DNA of 64,000 bases from Saccharicrinis sp963667815 (lineage in GTDB: Bacteria > Bacteroidota > Bacteroidia > Bacteroidales > Marinilabiliaceae), in NCBI GenBank assembly GCA_963667815.1, contig OY764021.1; one strand, written 5' to 3'. Below are positions 17,579 through 25,532 of the stretch, piece by piece. Numbering within the stretch: position 1 is the first letter of the stretch; each line of letters starts with the position of its first letter. Both the position numbers and the translations under genes were made by a program. Under the pieces are notes generated by a model that worked only from the letters and a program-made list of their open reading frames with translations, had not been told where the DNA came from and ran no database searches.

Positions 17579-18742
17579 CTATTCTTGTGGATTTGCATAC
17601 ATCTTAACATCTGCAGATGTAATGTTTTCCGGACAAAGAATAATTAATCGCTCAATTACATTTCTAAACTCACGGATATTTCCAGTCCAATTAATTTTTT
17701 GAAGTTCCACAATCGCTGATTCATCAATGGTTTTATTTGTTATACCAAGATCTCTGCAAATTTCATCATTAAAATGTTCTGTTAATAAAGGAATATCTTC
17801 TTTTCTGTCATTTAAAGATGGAACATGTATTAATATGACACTTAATCGGTGATATAAGTCTTCTCTAAAATTATTTTCTTTAATCTCTTCTTTCAGGTTT
17901 TTGTTTGTTGCAGCTAAAACTCTAACATTAATCTTAATGTCTTTATCACTACCTACTCTGCTAATTACATTTTCCTGTAATGCACGCAAAACCTTAGCTT
18001 GTGCATTGAGGCTCATGTCACCAATTTCATCCAGAAAAATAGTTCCACCGTTAGCTTGTTCAAATTTACCTTTGCGTTGTTTATGCGCAGAAGTAAAAGC
18101 ACCTTTCTCATGGCCAAACAATTCGCTTTCAATTAGTTCTGAAGGGATAGCTGCACAGTTTACTTCCACAAATGGCTGTGAAGCTCTACTGCTTTTTTCA
18201 TGTAACCAGCGAGCCACCAATTCTTTCCCGGTTCCGTTTTGTCCGGTAATCAAAACTCTAGCATCAGTTGGAGCAACTTTATCAATCATTTCCTTTACAT
18301 GATTGATCGGTTCTGATTCACCAACCATTTCGTAGGTTTTGCTTACTTTTCTTTTTAGAACTTTTGTTTCAACAACCAAATCTTTACGTTCCTGTGCATT
18401 TTTTACAGTCACCAGTAAGCGATTTAAATCAAGTGGTTTTTCAATGAAATCGTATGCTCCTTTTTTAATGGCTTCAACGGCAGTATCAATATTTCCGTGA
18501 CCAGAAATCATGATAACAGGAATGTCTGTGTTTTTTTCAACAATTACATCCAGAACTTCCATGCCATCCATATTAGGCATTTTAATATCACACAATACAA
18601 GGTCAAATTTATTTTTATCAAACAACTCTACACCTTCTTCACCATTCTCAGCCAATAGCACTTCGTGACTCTCGTATTCAAGAATATCTTTTAGTGTGTT
18701 TCTAATACTTTTTTGATCATCAATTACTAATATTTTTGCCAT
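17579..18742 (-). CDS. NtrC-family response regulator lacking the Fis-type HTH domain
   Basis: The 387-aa protein has a receiver domain (residues 1-115; phospho-acceptor Asp52, conserved Lys in FIEKPL near 102) and a sigma-54-interacting AAA+ domain (about 140-375). Walker A is GQNGTGKE at 167-174, and GAFTSA at 214-219 replaces the usual GAFTGA. FLDEIGDM is Walker B and ATNKNLKEEI follows. The chain stops at ENITSADVKMYANPQE, just after the AAA+ lid, so the roughly 60-residue DNA-binding helix-turn-helix seen in NtrC/AtoC is missing. Stop and flanks look clean, with no out-of-frame HTH, so this is probably the natural form. It may activate from solution or through partners. The stop is 54 bp upstream of aspA. 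Confidence 0.9.
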   Translation of the reverse strand: MAKILVIDDQKSIRNTLKDILEYESHEVLLAENGEEGVELFDKNKFDLVLCDIKMPNMDGMEVLDVIVEKNTDIPVIMISGHGNIDTAVEAIKKGAYDFIEKPLDLNRLLVTVKNAQERKDLVVETKVLKRKVSKTYEMVGESEPINHVKEMIDKVAPTDARVLITGQNGTGKELVARWLHEKSSRASQPFVEVNCAAIPSELIESELFGHEKGAFTSAHKQRKGKFEQANGGTIFLDEIGDMSLNAQAKVLRALQENVISRVGSDKDIKINVRVLAATNKNLKEEIKENNFREDLYHRLSVILIHVPSLNDRKEDIPLLTEHFNDEICRDLGITNKTIDESAIVELQKINWTGNIREFRNVIERLIILCPENITSADVKMYANPQE

Positions 18743-18744
18743 GC

Positions 18745-19677
18745 TTAAATCTTTTTATTCAAAATCTGATAAATAGCGCCTTCTTTTAAGGCGTAATTAC
18801 ATTGAAAAACTTCCTTGATATTTAACTTTTCAATGGTGAATTTGATGAAAATAGAAGCAAGAACAATCATTTCAGCTCGGTGAGATTCCATTTTTTTCAT
18901 TTTTAAGCGTTCTTCAAGAGTACTTGATAAATACTTTTGATGAAGCTTTTCAAATAAGTCCATCTCAATTTTATAACTGGTTGTTTTCGTCATATCTAAA
19001 TGAGGATGTTCTTCAACTGCAATCATTGCGGCAATAGTGTCAAACGATCCTGATGAACCTATTAATCGATCTACTTTATGCTTTTTAATTTCAGTAAAAA
19101 GAAGTTCTAACTCTTTGCTTATATATGCTTCTAGATTTGAAATTTCATCTGCTTTAATGGGTTGCGAAGGCTGAATCAAATCCAGCATTCTGGCAGCTCC
19201 AATATTAAAACTGTATTTCCAAACTACTTCATTTTTATTCGCAATTATAAACTCGGTACTTCCACCGCCAATATCCATGATCAGAACATTAAGAATACCA
19301 ATAGGAACAACTTGTTTAACCCCGTCATAAATTAGTTCTGCTTCCTTGTCACCTTGTATTACGTTTATATCCAGGTTGAATTTTTCTTTGACTTGACTAA
19401 CAAAAGTCTTGCCATTAGAAGCAGATCGGATTGCAGAGGTGGCAAAGCATATTATTTGATCCACATTGAATTGCGCAATTGTTTCTAAATGAGTTTCTAA
19501 TGCTTTAAACCCTCTATCAAAAGCTTCTGGTGTAATTGTTTTATTATTGATGCCTCCTTTGCCTATTTTTGCCGGATATTTGGTTTCAGAAAGTATTGTA
19601 TAGTTATTATTTGCATTTACTTCTGCAATAAGTAAATTAAAGGTGTTTGTTCCTAAATCAATAATTGCTATCTGCAT
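18745..19677 (-). CDS. Ppx/GppA family phosphatase
   Basis: This 310-aa enzyme belongs to the exopolyphosphatase/pppGpp phosphatase family in the ASKHA fold. Motifs visible are AIIDLGTNTFNLLIAEV (phosphate-1 loop), ATSAIRSASNG, VLIMDIGGGSTEFII (phosphate-2 loop) and IGSSGSFDTIAAM. It lacks the C-terminal HD-like domain of E. coli Ppx, so it is the short form common in Bacteroidota. The substrate could be polyphosphate or pppGpp; sequence alone does not decide. It ends 2 bp before the start of the sigma-54 regulator and is co-directional with it. Confidence 0.88.
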   Translation of the reverse strand: MQIAIIDLGTNTFNLLIAEVNANNNYTILSETKYPAKIGKGGINNKTITPEAFDRGFKALETHLETIAQFNVDQIICFATSAIRSASNGKTFVSQVKEKFNLDINVIQGDKEAELIYDGVKQVVPIGILNVLIMDIGGGSTEFIIANKNEVVWKYSFNIGAARMLDLIQPSQPIKADEISNLEAYISKELELLFTEIKKHKVDRLIGSSGSFDTIAAMIAVEEHPHLDMTKTTSYKIEMDLFEKLHQKYLSSTLEERLKMKKMESHRAEMIVLASIFIKFTIEKLNIKEVFQCNYALKEGAIYQILNKKI

Positions 19678-19691
19678 ATATTTTATATTTC

Positions 19692-21020
19692 TTATTTACC
19701 TGATTGAATAAACCATTTCCATACTTCTTTATAACTTGTCTTCTTTCCATACATTAAAATACCTGTACGGTAAACTTTGCCGGCAAACCAGGTAAGTATG
19801 ATAAATGATATGGTTAGTATTCCCATTGATAATATAATTTCCCAGGTAGGTACATCAAAGGGAATTCGAGACATCATTACAACAGGCGAGGTAAATGGAA
19901 TAATGGAAAACCAAAAAGCAACACTTCCATGTGGGTTATTAAATGCTGCCATAGCAACATATATTGATAATATTAATGGGAGAATTATTGGTGTTACAAA
20001 CTGCTGCGTATCTGTTTCATTGTCAACTGCCGATCCAATTGCAGCAAACAAAGTTGCGTATACTAAGTAACCTCCTATAAAATAGAAAACAAATAAACCA
20101 AGAATTCCAAAAATGTTAGTGTCGGCAATCAGCCCTATGATATTATTAAATTGAGCTGCTGTATCTGCGGCATCAGGAGCAGCTTGCATATTCTGAGATA
20201 TCTCTATGCCTTGTGTAACTTGTTCTGGAGTTGTGAAAAAGAAACTTTGTAATACGAATACTGCGATTAATGATAATACAATCCACAAGGTAAATTGAGT
20301 AATAGCTACCAAACCAATACCAATAATTTTACCCATCATAAGTTGAAATGGTTTAACAGAAGAAATCATAACTTCTACAATGCGATTGGTCTTTTCTTCA
20401 ATAACTCCTCTCATTACCTGAGTGCCATATAGTAACAAAAACATATATAACAGGAAGGCCGCGGCTATACCAATGATTATAGAAACAGCAGCACTACTTT
20501 GTTTTTCTTCTCCGGCCTCATTAAATCTAATGGTTTGTAGGTCAACGTTTACATTGTTAATTTCCTTGATTTTTTCATTTAGATCTTCTATTTGAAAACT
20601 AGCTAATTTTTTATCTCTCAAATAGCTGTTTATTTGATGTTTGATATTGTCTATAATATTTATAGTTACTTGAGATTCAGAATATAACTGAATAGCTGAT
20701 TTGTTTTGTAAAAGGTCATCACTAATAACAACCAAAGCATCAAAGCCCTCGCTAAGTAATTTTTGTTTTTCAAGGGAGTCACCTGAATTTATATATTCAT
20801 ATTTTATGTGTTCAGTACTTTTAAATGTTGTACTATATAAGTTAGAATAGTCTTCAATTGCAATAACTTTATCGTCAGTGTTTTCTTGAGTGTTAAGAAA
20901 AGTAACTAGAGATATTACACCGGCAAAAAGCAGAGGACTTAATAATGTCATTATTATAAAGCTCTTTTTTCTAACTCTACTCAGATATTCTCTATTTATG
21001 ATGAGTAATATTTTATTCAT
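19692..21020 (-). CDS. ABC-2 type transporter permease (NatB-like)
   Basis: The 442-aa protein has an N-terminal membrane segment (residues about 20-42, SFIIMTLLSPLLFAGVISLVTFL), a large extracytoplasmic domain, then five or six hydrophobic segments from about 175. These include VSIIIGIAAAFLLYMFLLLYG and later IGIGLVAITQFTLWIVL. The segment GVIEEKTNRIVEVMISSVKPFQLMMGKIIG is the ABC-2/NatB signature of the coupling region. It lies 18 bp downstream of its ATPase. The substrate may be sodium ions, by analogy to NatAB, or a small molecule; this is not resolved. Confidence 0.88.
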   Translation of the reverse strand: MNKILLIINREYLSRVRKKSFIIMTLLSPLLFAGVISLVTFLNTQENTDDKVIAIEDYSNLYSTTFKSTEHIKYEYINSGDSLEKQKLLSEGFDALVVISDDLLQNKSAIQLYSESQVTINIIDNIKHQINSYLRDKKLASFQIEDLNEKIKEINNVNVDLQTIRFNEAGEEKQSSAAVSIIIGIAAAFLLYMFLLLYGTQVMRGVIEEKTNRIVEVMISSVKPFQLMMGKIIGIGLVAITQFTLWIVLSLIAVFVLQSFFFTTPEQVTQGIEISQNMQAAPDAADTAAQFNNIIGLIADTNIFGILGLFVFYFIGGYLVYATLFAAIGSAVDNETDTQQFVTPIILPLILSIYVAMAAFNNPHGSVAFWFSIIPFTSPVVMMSRIPFDVPTWEIILSMGILTISFIILTWFAGKVYRTGILMYGKKTSYKEVWKWFIQSGK

Positions 21021-21038
21021 GATTTTGCTTAGATTGGT

Positions 21039-21965
21039 TTATTGATTCTTGTTAGATAATTCAACTGCTTTAATGAAAACTTCATCCATTGCAGGTAGAA
21101 TTTCATTAACTCCGGAGATCTTAAAATCCTGTAGTAATAATGAAATAAGATTGTTTATGCTTTTATCTTCTTTTAACAAGATAGTAGCATAGTGGTTTCT
21201 GTTTTTAATACTTAGGTCTAGGATATCATATGACCCATTAAGTTTTTCCTTAAATAAATCCAGATTTCCATCAAATTCAATGGCAACTTCATTGTTTTTA
21301 TATTGTTGTTTAAGGTCATCAATATTTCCTTTTAATATGGTTTTAGCCTTGTTGACTAAACATATGTTATCACATACCGCTTCAACAGAACTCATATTAT
21401 GTGTTGAAAAGATAATTGTAGCTCCTTTTTCTTTAAGATTGAGAATTTCTTCTTTTAACAGGTTTGCATTAATAGGGTCGAAACCGCTGAATGGTTCATC
21501 AAATATTAAGAGTTCGGGCTCATGTAGTACAGTAACAATGAACTGAACTTTTTGCTGCATTCCCTTGGAAAGTTCTTCTACCTTTTTATTCCACCATGCT
21601 CCAATTTCAAATTTCTCAAACCAATATTTTAGTTTGTGATAAGCATCTTGTTTTGATAGACCTTTTAAACGAGCCAGGTAAATGGCTTGCTCTCCTACCT
21701 TCATCTTTTTATATAATCCTCTCTCTTCTGGCAGATAGCCAATATTATATATGTCGGATGATTTAATGGGTCTGCCTTTAAAAAGAATGGTTCCTTCATC
21801 AGGCATAGTGATGTGGTTAATAATTCTGATGAATGTAGTTTTTCCAGCTCCATTGGGGCCTAATAAACCTGTTATTTGGTTTTCTGGAATGTTGATATCT
21901 ACATGGTCAAGAGCAAGGTGATTGGCATATTTTTTAACCACCCCAGAAGCTTCTAATAAGTTCAT
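21039..21965 (-). CDS. ABC transporter ATP-binding protein (NatA-like)
   Basis: This 308-aa ATPase energises the adjacent permease. Walker A is GPNGAGKT at residues 36-43, the signature motif appears as LSKGMQQKV, Walker B is LLIFDEPFSG, and the switch His is in FSTHNM. The C-terminal 90 residues form the extension typical of NatA/DUF4162 ATPases. It is the first gene of the two-gene exporter operon. Upstream of it lies the MITE-like element. Confidence 0.93.
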   Translation of the reverse strand: MNLLEASGVVKKYANHLALDHVDINIPENQITGLLGPNGAGKTTFIRIINHITMPDEGTILFKGRPIKSSDIYNIGYLPEERGLYKKMKVGEQAIYLARLKGLSKQDAYHKLKYWFEKFEIGAWWNKKVEELSKGMQQKVQFIVTVLHEPELLIFDEPFSGFDPINANLLKEEILNLKEKGATIIFSTHNMSSVEAVCDNICLVNKAKTILKGNIDDLKQQYKNNEVAIEFDGNLDLFKEKLNGSYDILDLSIKNRNHYATILLKEDKSINNLISLLLQDFKISGVNEILPAMDEVFIKAVELSNKNQ

Positions 21966-22024
21966 GTTAGTATAGTAATGTTAAAAATTTACACTCAAAA
22001 ATAAGACAATAATTGTATTTTACC

Positions 22025-22297
22025 TATTAACCTGAGTTCGACATAAAATTTTGGATTCAGATCGCGTATAAATAGTGAGTTTCAACTGAAAATTATGAAA
22101 GAATAGCGGGCTATTTTGAATAATTTACAGGAAGAAAAACGCTGTTTATAAGTGAAACTTATATACTTTGTCATAAAAAACTAATCTACTGCGTTAAATT
22201 TTTTGAGCTAGCTCGCTAGCCCTGCAATATTTGCCTTGTACATCAGCTTTTTTATGCCAATCTGAATTTGAAAATTTTAATCGAACTCAGGTTATTA
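22025..22297. mobile_element. MITE-like non-coding element with TIRs and 5-bp target duplication
   Basis: The element spans 22030-22292 (263 bp). Its ends, ACCTGAGTTCGA at 22030-22041 and TCGAACTCAGGT at 22281-22292, are perfect 12-bp inverted repeats. The homology continues imperfectly for about 34 bp, with AAAATTTT and ATTCAGAT blocks shared. TATTA flanks it directly on both sides (22025-22029 and 22293-22297), the signature of a transposition target duplication. The interior has small palindromes (AATAGC/GCTATT, ATAAGT/ACTTAT, GCTAGC) and no usable reading frame. It is probably a miniature inverted-repeat element mobilised in trans. The parent transposase is not in this window. Confidence 0.8.
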
Positions 22298-22404
22298 ACT
22301 AGGTTTTACCATAAACTTTATTGCCTACTATAGATTAAGGATGTAATTATAAGAATGGAGAGTGAATAATTTTAGCTAACAGTTTATAGTGAACAACAGT
22401 GGTG

Positions 22405-22821
22405 TTACATTGATGTTTTTGCACGTTTAATCAATGTAATGCCATATTCTTTTTCAATGAAAAGGAAGTAATAATAAAGTTTATAATTTAGGTCAATACC
22501 ATAATCAATTGATGGTTCATAATCAATTCTGGTTTGATAAAAGTCACCAAATCTGATAGGGTTATCATGTCGAATATTCCATTCGGTTACATATTGATAA
22601 TTCCAATTTTCATAATAATCTTTTGAGTAAAACTCCTTGGATGGTTGCATCAACAAAAAACTCTCGAATTTAGTGTCGAAGATAATCAGATCATATTCTA
22701 CTGAATCAGATTCTGATTCTTCTATTTTAGGCAGCGAAGTTGTTTTTTCGGAGCTAACTTGTTTGGTTTGACAGGAAACTAAAGTTAGTATTGTAATGGC
22801 AATAAAAATAATAGCTTTCAT
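22405..22821 (-). CDS. Hypothetical lipoprotein (138 aa)
   Basis: I do not recognise the mature part. The N-terminus MKAIIFIAITILTLVSCQTK is a lipoprotein signal peptide with lipobox LVSC and lipid-carrying Cys17. The rest is acidic and rich in Tyr and aromatic residues (EESESDSVEYDLIIFDTKF, YSKDYYENWNYQYVTEW, LNYKLYYYFLFIEKEYG). It lies about 100 bp from the carA stop, in the same direction and downstream of carA. It is also next to the MITE, so this stretch is a likely variable region. Confidence 0.72.
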   Translation of the reverse strand: MKAIIFIAITILTLVSCQTKQVSSEKTTSLPKIEESESDSVEYDLIIFDTKFESFLLMQPSKEFYSKDYYENWNYQYVTEWNIRHDNPIRFGDFYQTRIDYEPSIDYGIDLNYKLYYYFLFIEKEYGITLIKRAKTSM

Positions 22822-22919
22822 TTTTACATAGAATTGGTTGTGCTTGTATAAAGTTAGTAAAATGAAAGCGTATAAAATAAAAAAGCTCTGGAAAAACCAG
22901 AGCTTTAATTATAATGTAA

Positions 22920-24023
22920 TTACTTTTTGTAATTTTCAATTAGTTGGATGAAATCATCAAACAAAAATTCTGTATCTGTAGGTCCACTTGATGCTTCTGG
23001 ATGGAACTGCGTTGAGAAAAATGGTTTTGTTTTATGATAGATTCCTTCATTGCTATCATCGTTTACATTAACAAATAAAGGAGCCCAATCATTTTTTAAA
23101 GATTCATTGTCTAGAGCAAAACCGTGGTTTTGTGATGTAATGTGGCAGTTGTTTGTACCAACTTTAATTACAGGGTGGTTGTGTGCTCTATGGCCATACT
23201 TTAATTTATAAGTGCTTCCGCCTGATGCAATTCCTAATAATTGGTTTCCTAAACAGATTCCAAAAATCGGTTTTCCTATCTCAATTGCTTTTTTTATGTT
23301 TTCAACAGTAGTAGCGCAAACTTCAGGGTTACCAGGGCCATTTGATAACATGATTCCATCATAATCTTCTTGAGTGAAATCATAATCCCAAGGTACAACA
23401 GTTACTGTTGTGTCTCTTTTTAAAAGACATCTTAAAATATTGTATTTAGCACCAGTATCAACTAAAACTACTTTGTGTTTTCCGTTACCAAAAACCTTTT
23501 TCTCTTTAGTACTTACTTTAGCAACAAGATTATCTGTATTAGGATCGTATTGTTCAATATCTTCATCGTCGATAAGAATTTTACCTAACATTGATCCTTT
23601 TTCTCTAAGAACTTTAGTTAAAGCTCTGGTATCGATATCAAAAATGCCTGGAACCTCATTTTGAATTAACCATTCTCTTAGTGAGTTTTTAGCATTCCAG
23701 TGGCTATATTCAAAAGAATAGTCTGAAATTATCAATCCTGAAATATGAATCTGATCTGATTCATAGAATAGAGGAATCCCATTTTCGTCTTTATCGTCTT
23801 TAGGAACTCCATAGTTTCCAATCAATGGATAGGTTGAAACTAGTATCTGACCTTTATATGATGGGTCAGTTAAACTTTCTGGATAACCTGTCATTGCAGT
23901 ATTGAAAACAACCTCTCCTGCAACAGATTTATGATATCCAAACGACTTTCCTTCAAAGATAGTTCCATCTTCGAGTACCAACTTAATTCCTTTTACTTCA
24001 GGCATAATATCAAGATAATCCAT
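22920..24023 (-). CDS. carA: Carbamoyl-phosphate synthase small subunit
   Basis: CarA hydrolyses glutamine and sends ammonia to CarB for carbamoyl phosphate, needed for arginine and pyrimidines. It is 367 aa. The N-terminal CPSase domain includes FNTAMTGYPESLTDPSYKGQI. The amidotransferase nucleophile is in FGICLGNQLLGIASGG, and His/Glu are in STQFHPEASSGP. The start could also be Met7 (24005), since residues 1-6 are outside the usual family start. carA is 16 kb from carB, but both are preceded by ARG-box-like sequences. Confidence 0.95.
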   Translation of the reverse strand: MDYLDIMPEVKGIKLVLEDGTIFEGKSFGYHKSVAGEVVFNTAMTGYPESLTDPSYKGQILVSTYPLIGNYGVPKDDKDENGIPLFYESDQIHISGLIISDYSFEYSHWNAKNSLREWLIQNEVPGIFDIDTRALTKVLREKGSMLGKILIDDEDIEQYDPNTDNLVAKVSTKEKKVFGNGKHKVVLVDTGAKYNILRCLLKRDTTVTVVPWDYDFTQEDYDGIMLSNGPGNPEVCATTVENIKKAIEIGKPIFGICLGNQLLGIASGGSTYKLKYGHRAHNHPVIKVGTNNCHITSQNHGFALDNESLKNDWAPLFVNVNDDSNEGIYHKTKPFFSTQFHPEASSGPTDTEFLFDDFIQLIENYKK

Positions 24024-24081
24024 TATTTAATGTGGATCAAAAATTAAATTTTTAAAAAATGTCCACTTATTAATTCGGGCG

Positions 24082-24113
24082 CAAAGTTAGTAAATATTTG
24101 TAATCCTGACGAA
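24082..24113 (-). promoter_or_regulatory. carA promoter
   Basis: Read on the minus strand, TAACTTTG (plus 24082-24089) is a full TAnnTTTG -7 box. TTCG (24110-24113) sits 20 bp upstream as a one-mismatch -33 box. The start would fall near 24075, about 50 nt before the carA start codon. The -33 region overlaps an ARG-box-like site. Confidence 0.55.
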
Positions 24114-24174
24114 TAAATTTACACTTCAAATGAATAAATATTATATAATATTTAAGATAATGAATAAATATGCA
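24110..24174. promoter_or_regulatory. ARG-box-like operators upstream of carA
   Basis: CGAATAAATTTACA (24110-24123) and TGAATAAATATTAT (24131-24144) lie 21 bp apart start to start. That is the spacing of paired ArgR boxes, whose half-palindrome core is TGAATwwwwATTCA. A third, better copy TGAATAAATATGCA is at 24161-24174. The first overlaps the carA -33 box, so ArgR binding would block transcription. Match quality is moderate. Confidence 0.45.
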
Positions 24175-24332
24175 TAGTGTAATTGGTGTTGTTAAGTTAT
24201 TGTGATTGTAATGTATTGAATAATAAGGTGATGTGTTTATGAGGAAGCTGTGAGGATGAGATCTATATATATTACTGTTTTATGTAATTTTTAATTTATT
24301 ATCATCTTAACTTCTTAATTATTTAATGGCTA
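24175..24332. other. Rest of the carA/PagL intergenic region
   Basis: The 309-bp gap (24024-24332) between divergent carA and the PagL-like gene holds the carA promoter and ARG-box-like sites in its left half. The right half is AT-rich, and I see no further gene, hairpin or repeat in it. Confidence 0.4.
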
Positions 24333-25463
24333 TTGTATTGCGTATGTACTAACTTTAATAATCTAGTATCAAACAGATTGAAATTTGGGATATTGAAAGT
24401 ACTATTAAAATATAGAATCATCATTGTAATCATCGGTGTGTTAACTCATATGCAATTGGATGGACAGATGTATACAGATACTCCGTGGTATATTTCGATA
24501 AATAGAATTGATGGTGATTTTCAGGTTCATACTGATAAGTTACAATATTTTAATGGTATTAATCCTTATGGTTTTGATATGGAAGTTGGAAAGTGGTTAT
24601 TGTCAGACAGAATTAAGGGTAGATATGGGGTTTATTCGAAGTGGGGTTTGCAATTAAATTATACAAATTACAATCATAAAGATTTAGGTTATATAATAAA
24701 TACCTTAATGTTTGTAGAGCCGTTGTTTAAAGCCAGACAGAAATTACGGATTTCAGTAAAAGCAGGAGCTGGAATCGGTTATGTTAGTAATCCATATCAT
24801 GAAATTGATAATCCATATAATCAGGCATATAGTACTAAGTTTGTATATCCATTACAAGGAGGTGTAACTGTTTATTACTTTTTTAATAAACAATTTGGTT
24901 TTAAAGCTTCAGGATCGTTTAGGCATATATCAAATGGCGGAGTGAAGCAACCAAATCTGGGAATTAATCATACTGCCTATGGTGTAGGTGTGGAATATAT
25001 ACTTCATAAATATAATGTTAACCCAATAAATACAGCTAAGTTTAATAAAGATAAGGAGAAAAGGACTGTTCTGCTTGTAGGATATTCACAAAAGAGAGAT
25101 ACGATTTTATCTGGTGTTGATCATGTTTTAAATCTATTGGTTAATCGAAGTTTTCAGGTATCAAGAAGCACCGGTATTGCATTTGGCGGATTAATGGAGT
25201 ATCAGCAAAATAAAGATGCAGATGAAATTAAGGAACAAATTGGAATAGGAGCTTTTATAGGGAATGAATTTTTTATCGGTAATATTCGTTTTGGGCAGCA
25301 ATTGGGACTTTATATAATGAAAAGAAATAAAGCTCCAACCTTACTTTTTCAAAATTACTATCTAAGATATTTATTGAAACAACATTGGGTTGTAGGTGCT
25401 AATTTAAAAGTTCATGGAATAGATGCTGATTATTTGCTGCTGCAATTAGGTTATGTGTTTTAA
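24333..25463 (+). CDS. PagL-like lipid A 3-O-deacylase / acyloxyacyl hydrolase
   Basis: An outer-membrane beta-barrel esterase that would remove the 3-O-linked acyl chain from lipid A. The PagL active-site motif FRHISNGG is clear, with the catalytic His and Ser two residues apart, followed by KQPNLGINHTAYGVGVEY. Alternating aromatic/polar strands and a C-terminal LLLQLGYVF fit a barrel. At about 350 residues it is longer than the roughly 150-residue Pseudomonas PagL, but Bacteroidota members are often extended. The start is uncertain: the frame opens with TTG at 24333, while the likely signal peptide KVLLKYRIIIVIIGVL suggests a TTG start at 24378 or 24393. No in-frame ATG precedes the signal. 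Confidence 0.78.
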   Translation: MYCVCTNFNNLVSNRLKFGILKVLLKYRIIIVIIGVLTHMQLDGQMYTDTPWYISINRIDGDFQVHTDKLQYFNGINPYGFDMEVGKWLLSDRIKGRYGVYSKWGLQLNYTNYNHKDLGYIINTLMFVEPLFKARQKLRISVKAGAGIGYVSNPYHEIDNPYNQAYSTKFVYPLQGGVTVYYFFNKQFGFKASGSFRHISNGGVKQPNLGINHTAYGVGVEYILHKYNVNPINTAKFNKDKEKRTVLLVGYSQKRDTILSGVDHVLNLLVNRSFQVSRSTGIAFGGLMEYQQNKDADEIKEQIGIGAFIGNEFFIGNIRFGQQLGLYIMKRNKAPTLLFQNYYLRYLLKQHWVVGANLKVHGIDADYLLLQLGYVF

Positions 25464-25471
25464 CGAAATAA

Positions 25472-25509
25472 AAAAGGCTGTCTGATGTTTCCCCCACAGA
25501 CAGCCTTTT
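25472..25509. terminator. Bidirectional terminator between PagL-like gene and citrate synthase
   Basis: AAAAGGCTGTCTG (25472-25484) and CAGACAGCCTTTT (25497-25509) form a perfect 13-bp stem with a 12-nt loop. The A and T runs at the stem ends give a U-tract on either strand, so it can end both convergent transcripts. Confidence 0.9.
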
Positions 25510-25532
25510 CATTACCCAATCAACAAAAACAC

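Noticed and set aside
11918..18742. Assigning the multi-PAS kinase and the NtrC-like regulator as a cognate pair
   Set aside because: They are separated by hydF, an unknown gene and aspA, and neither sequence shows a shared specificity feature I can read.
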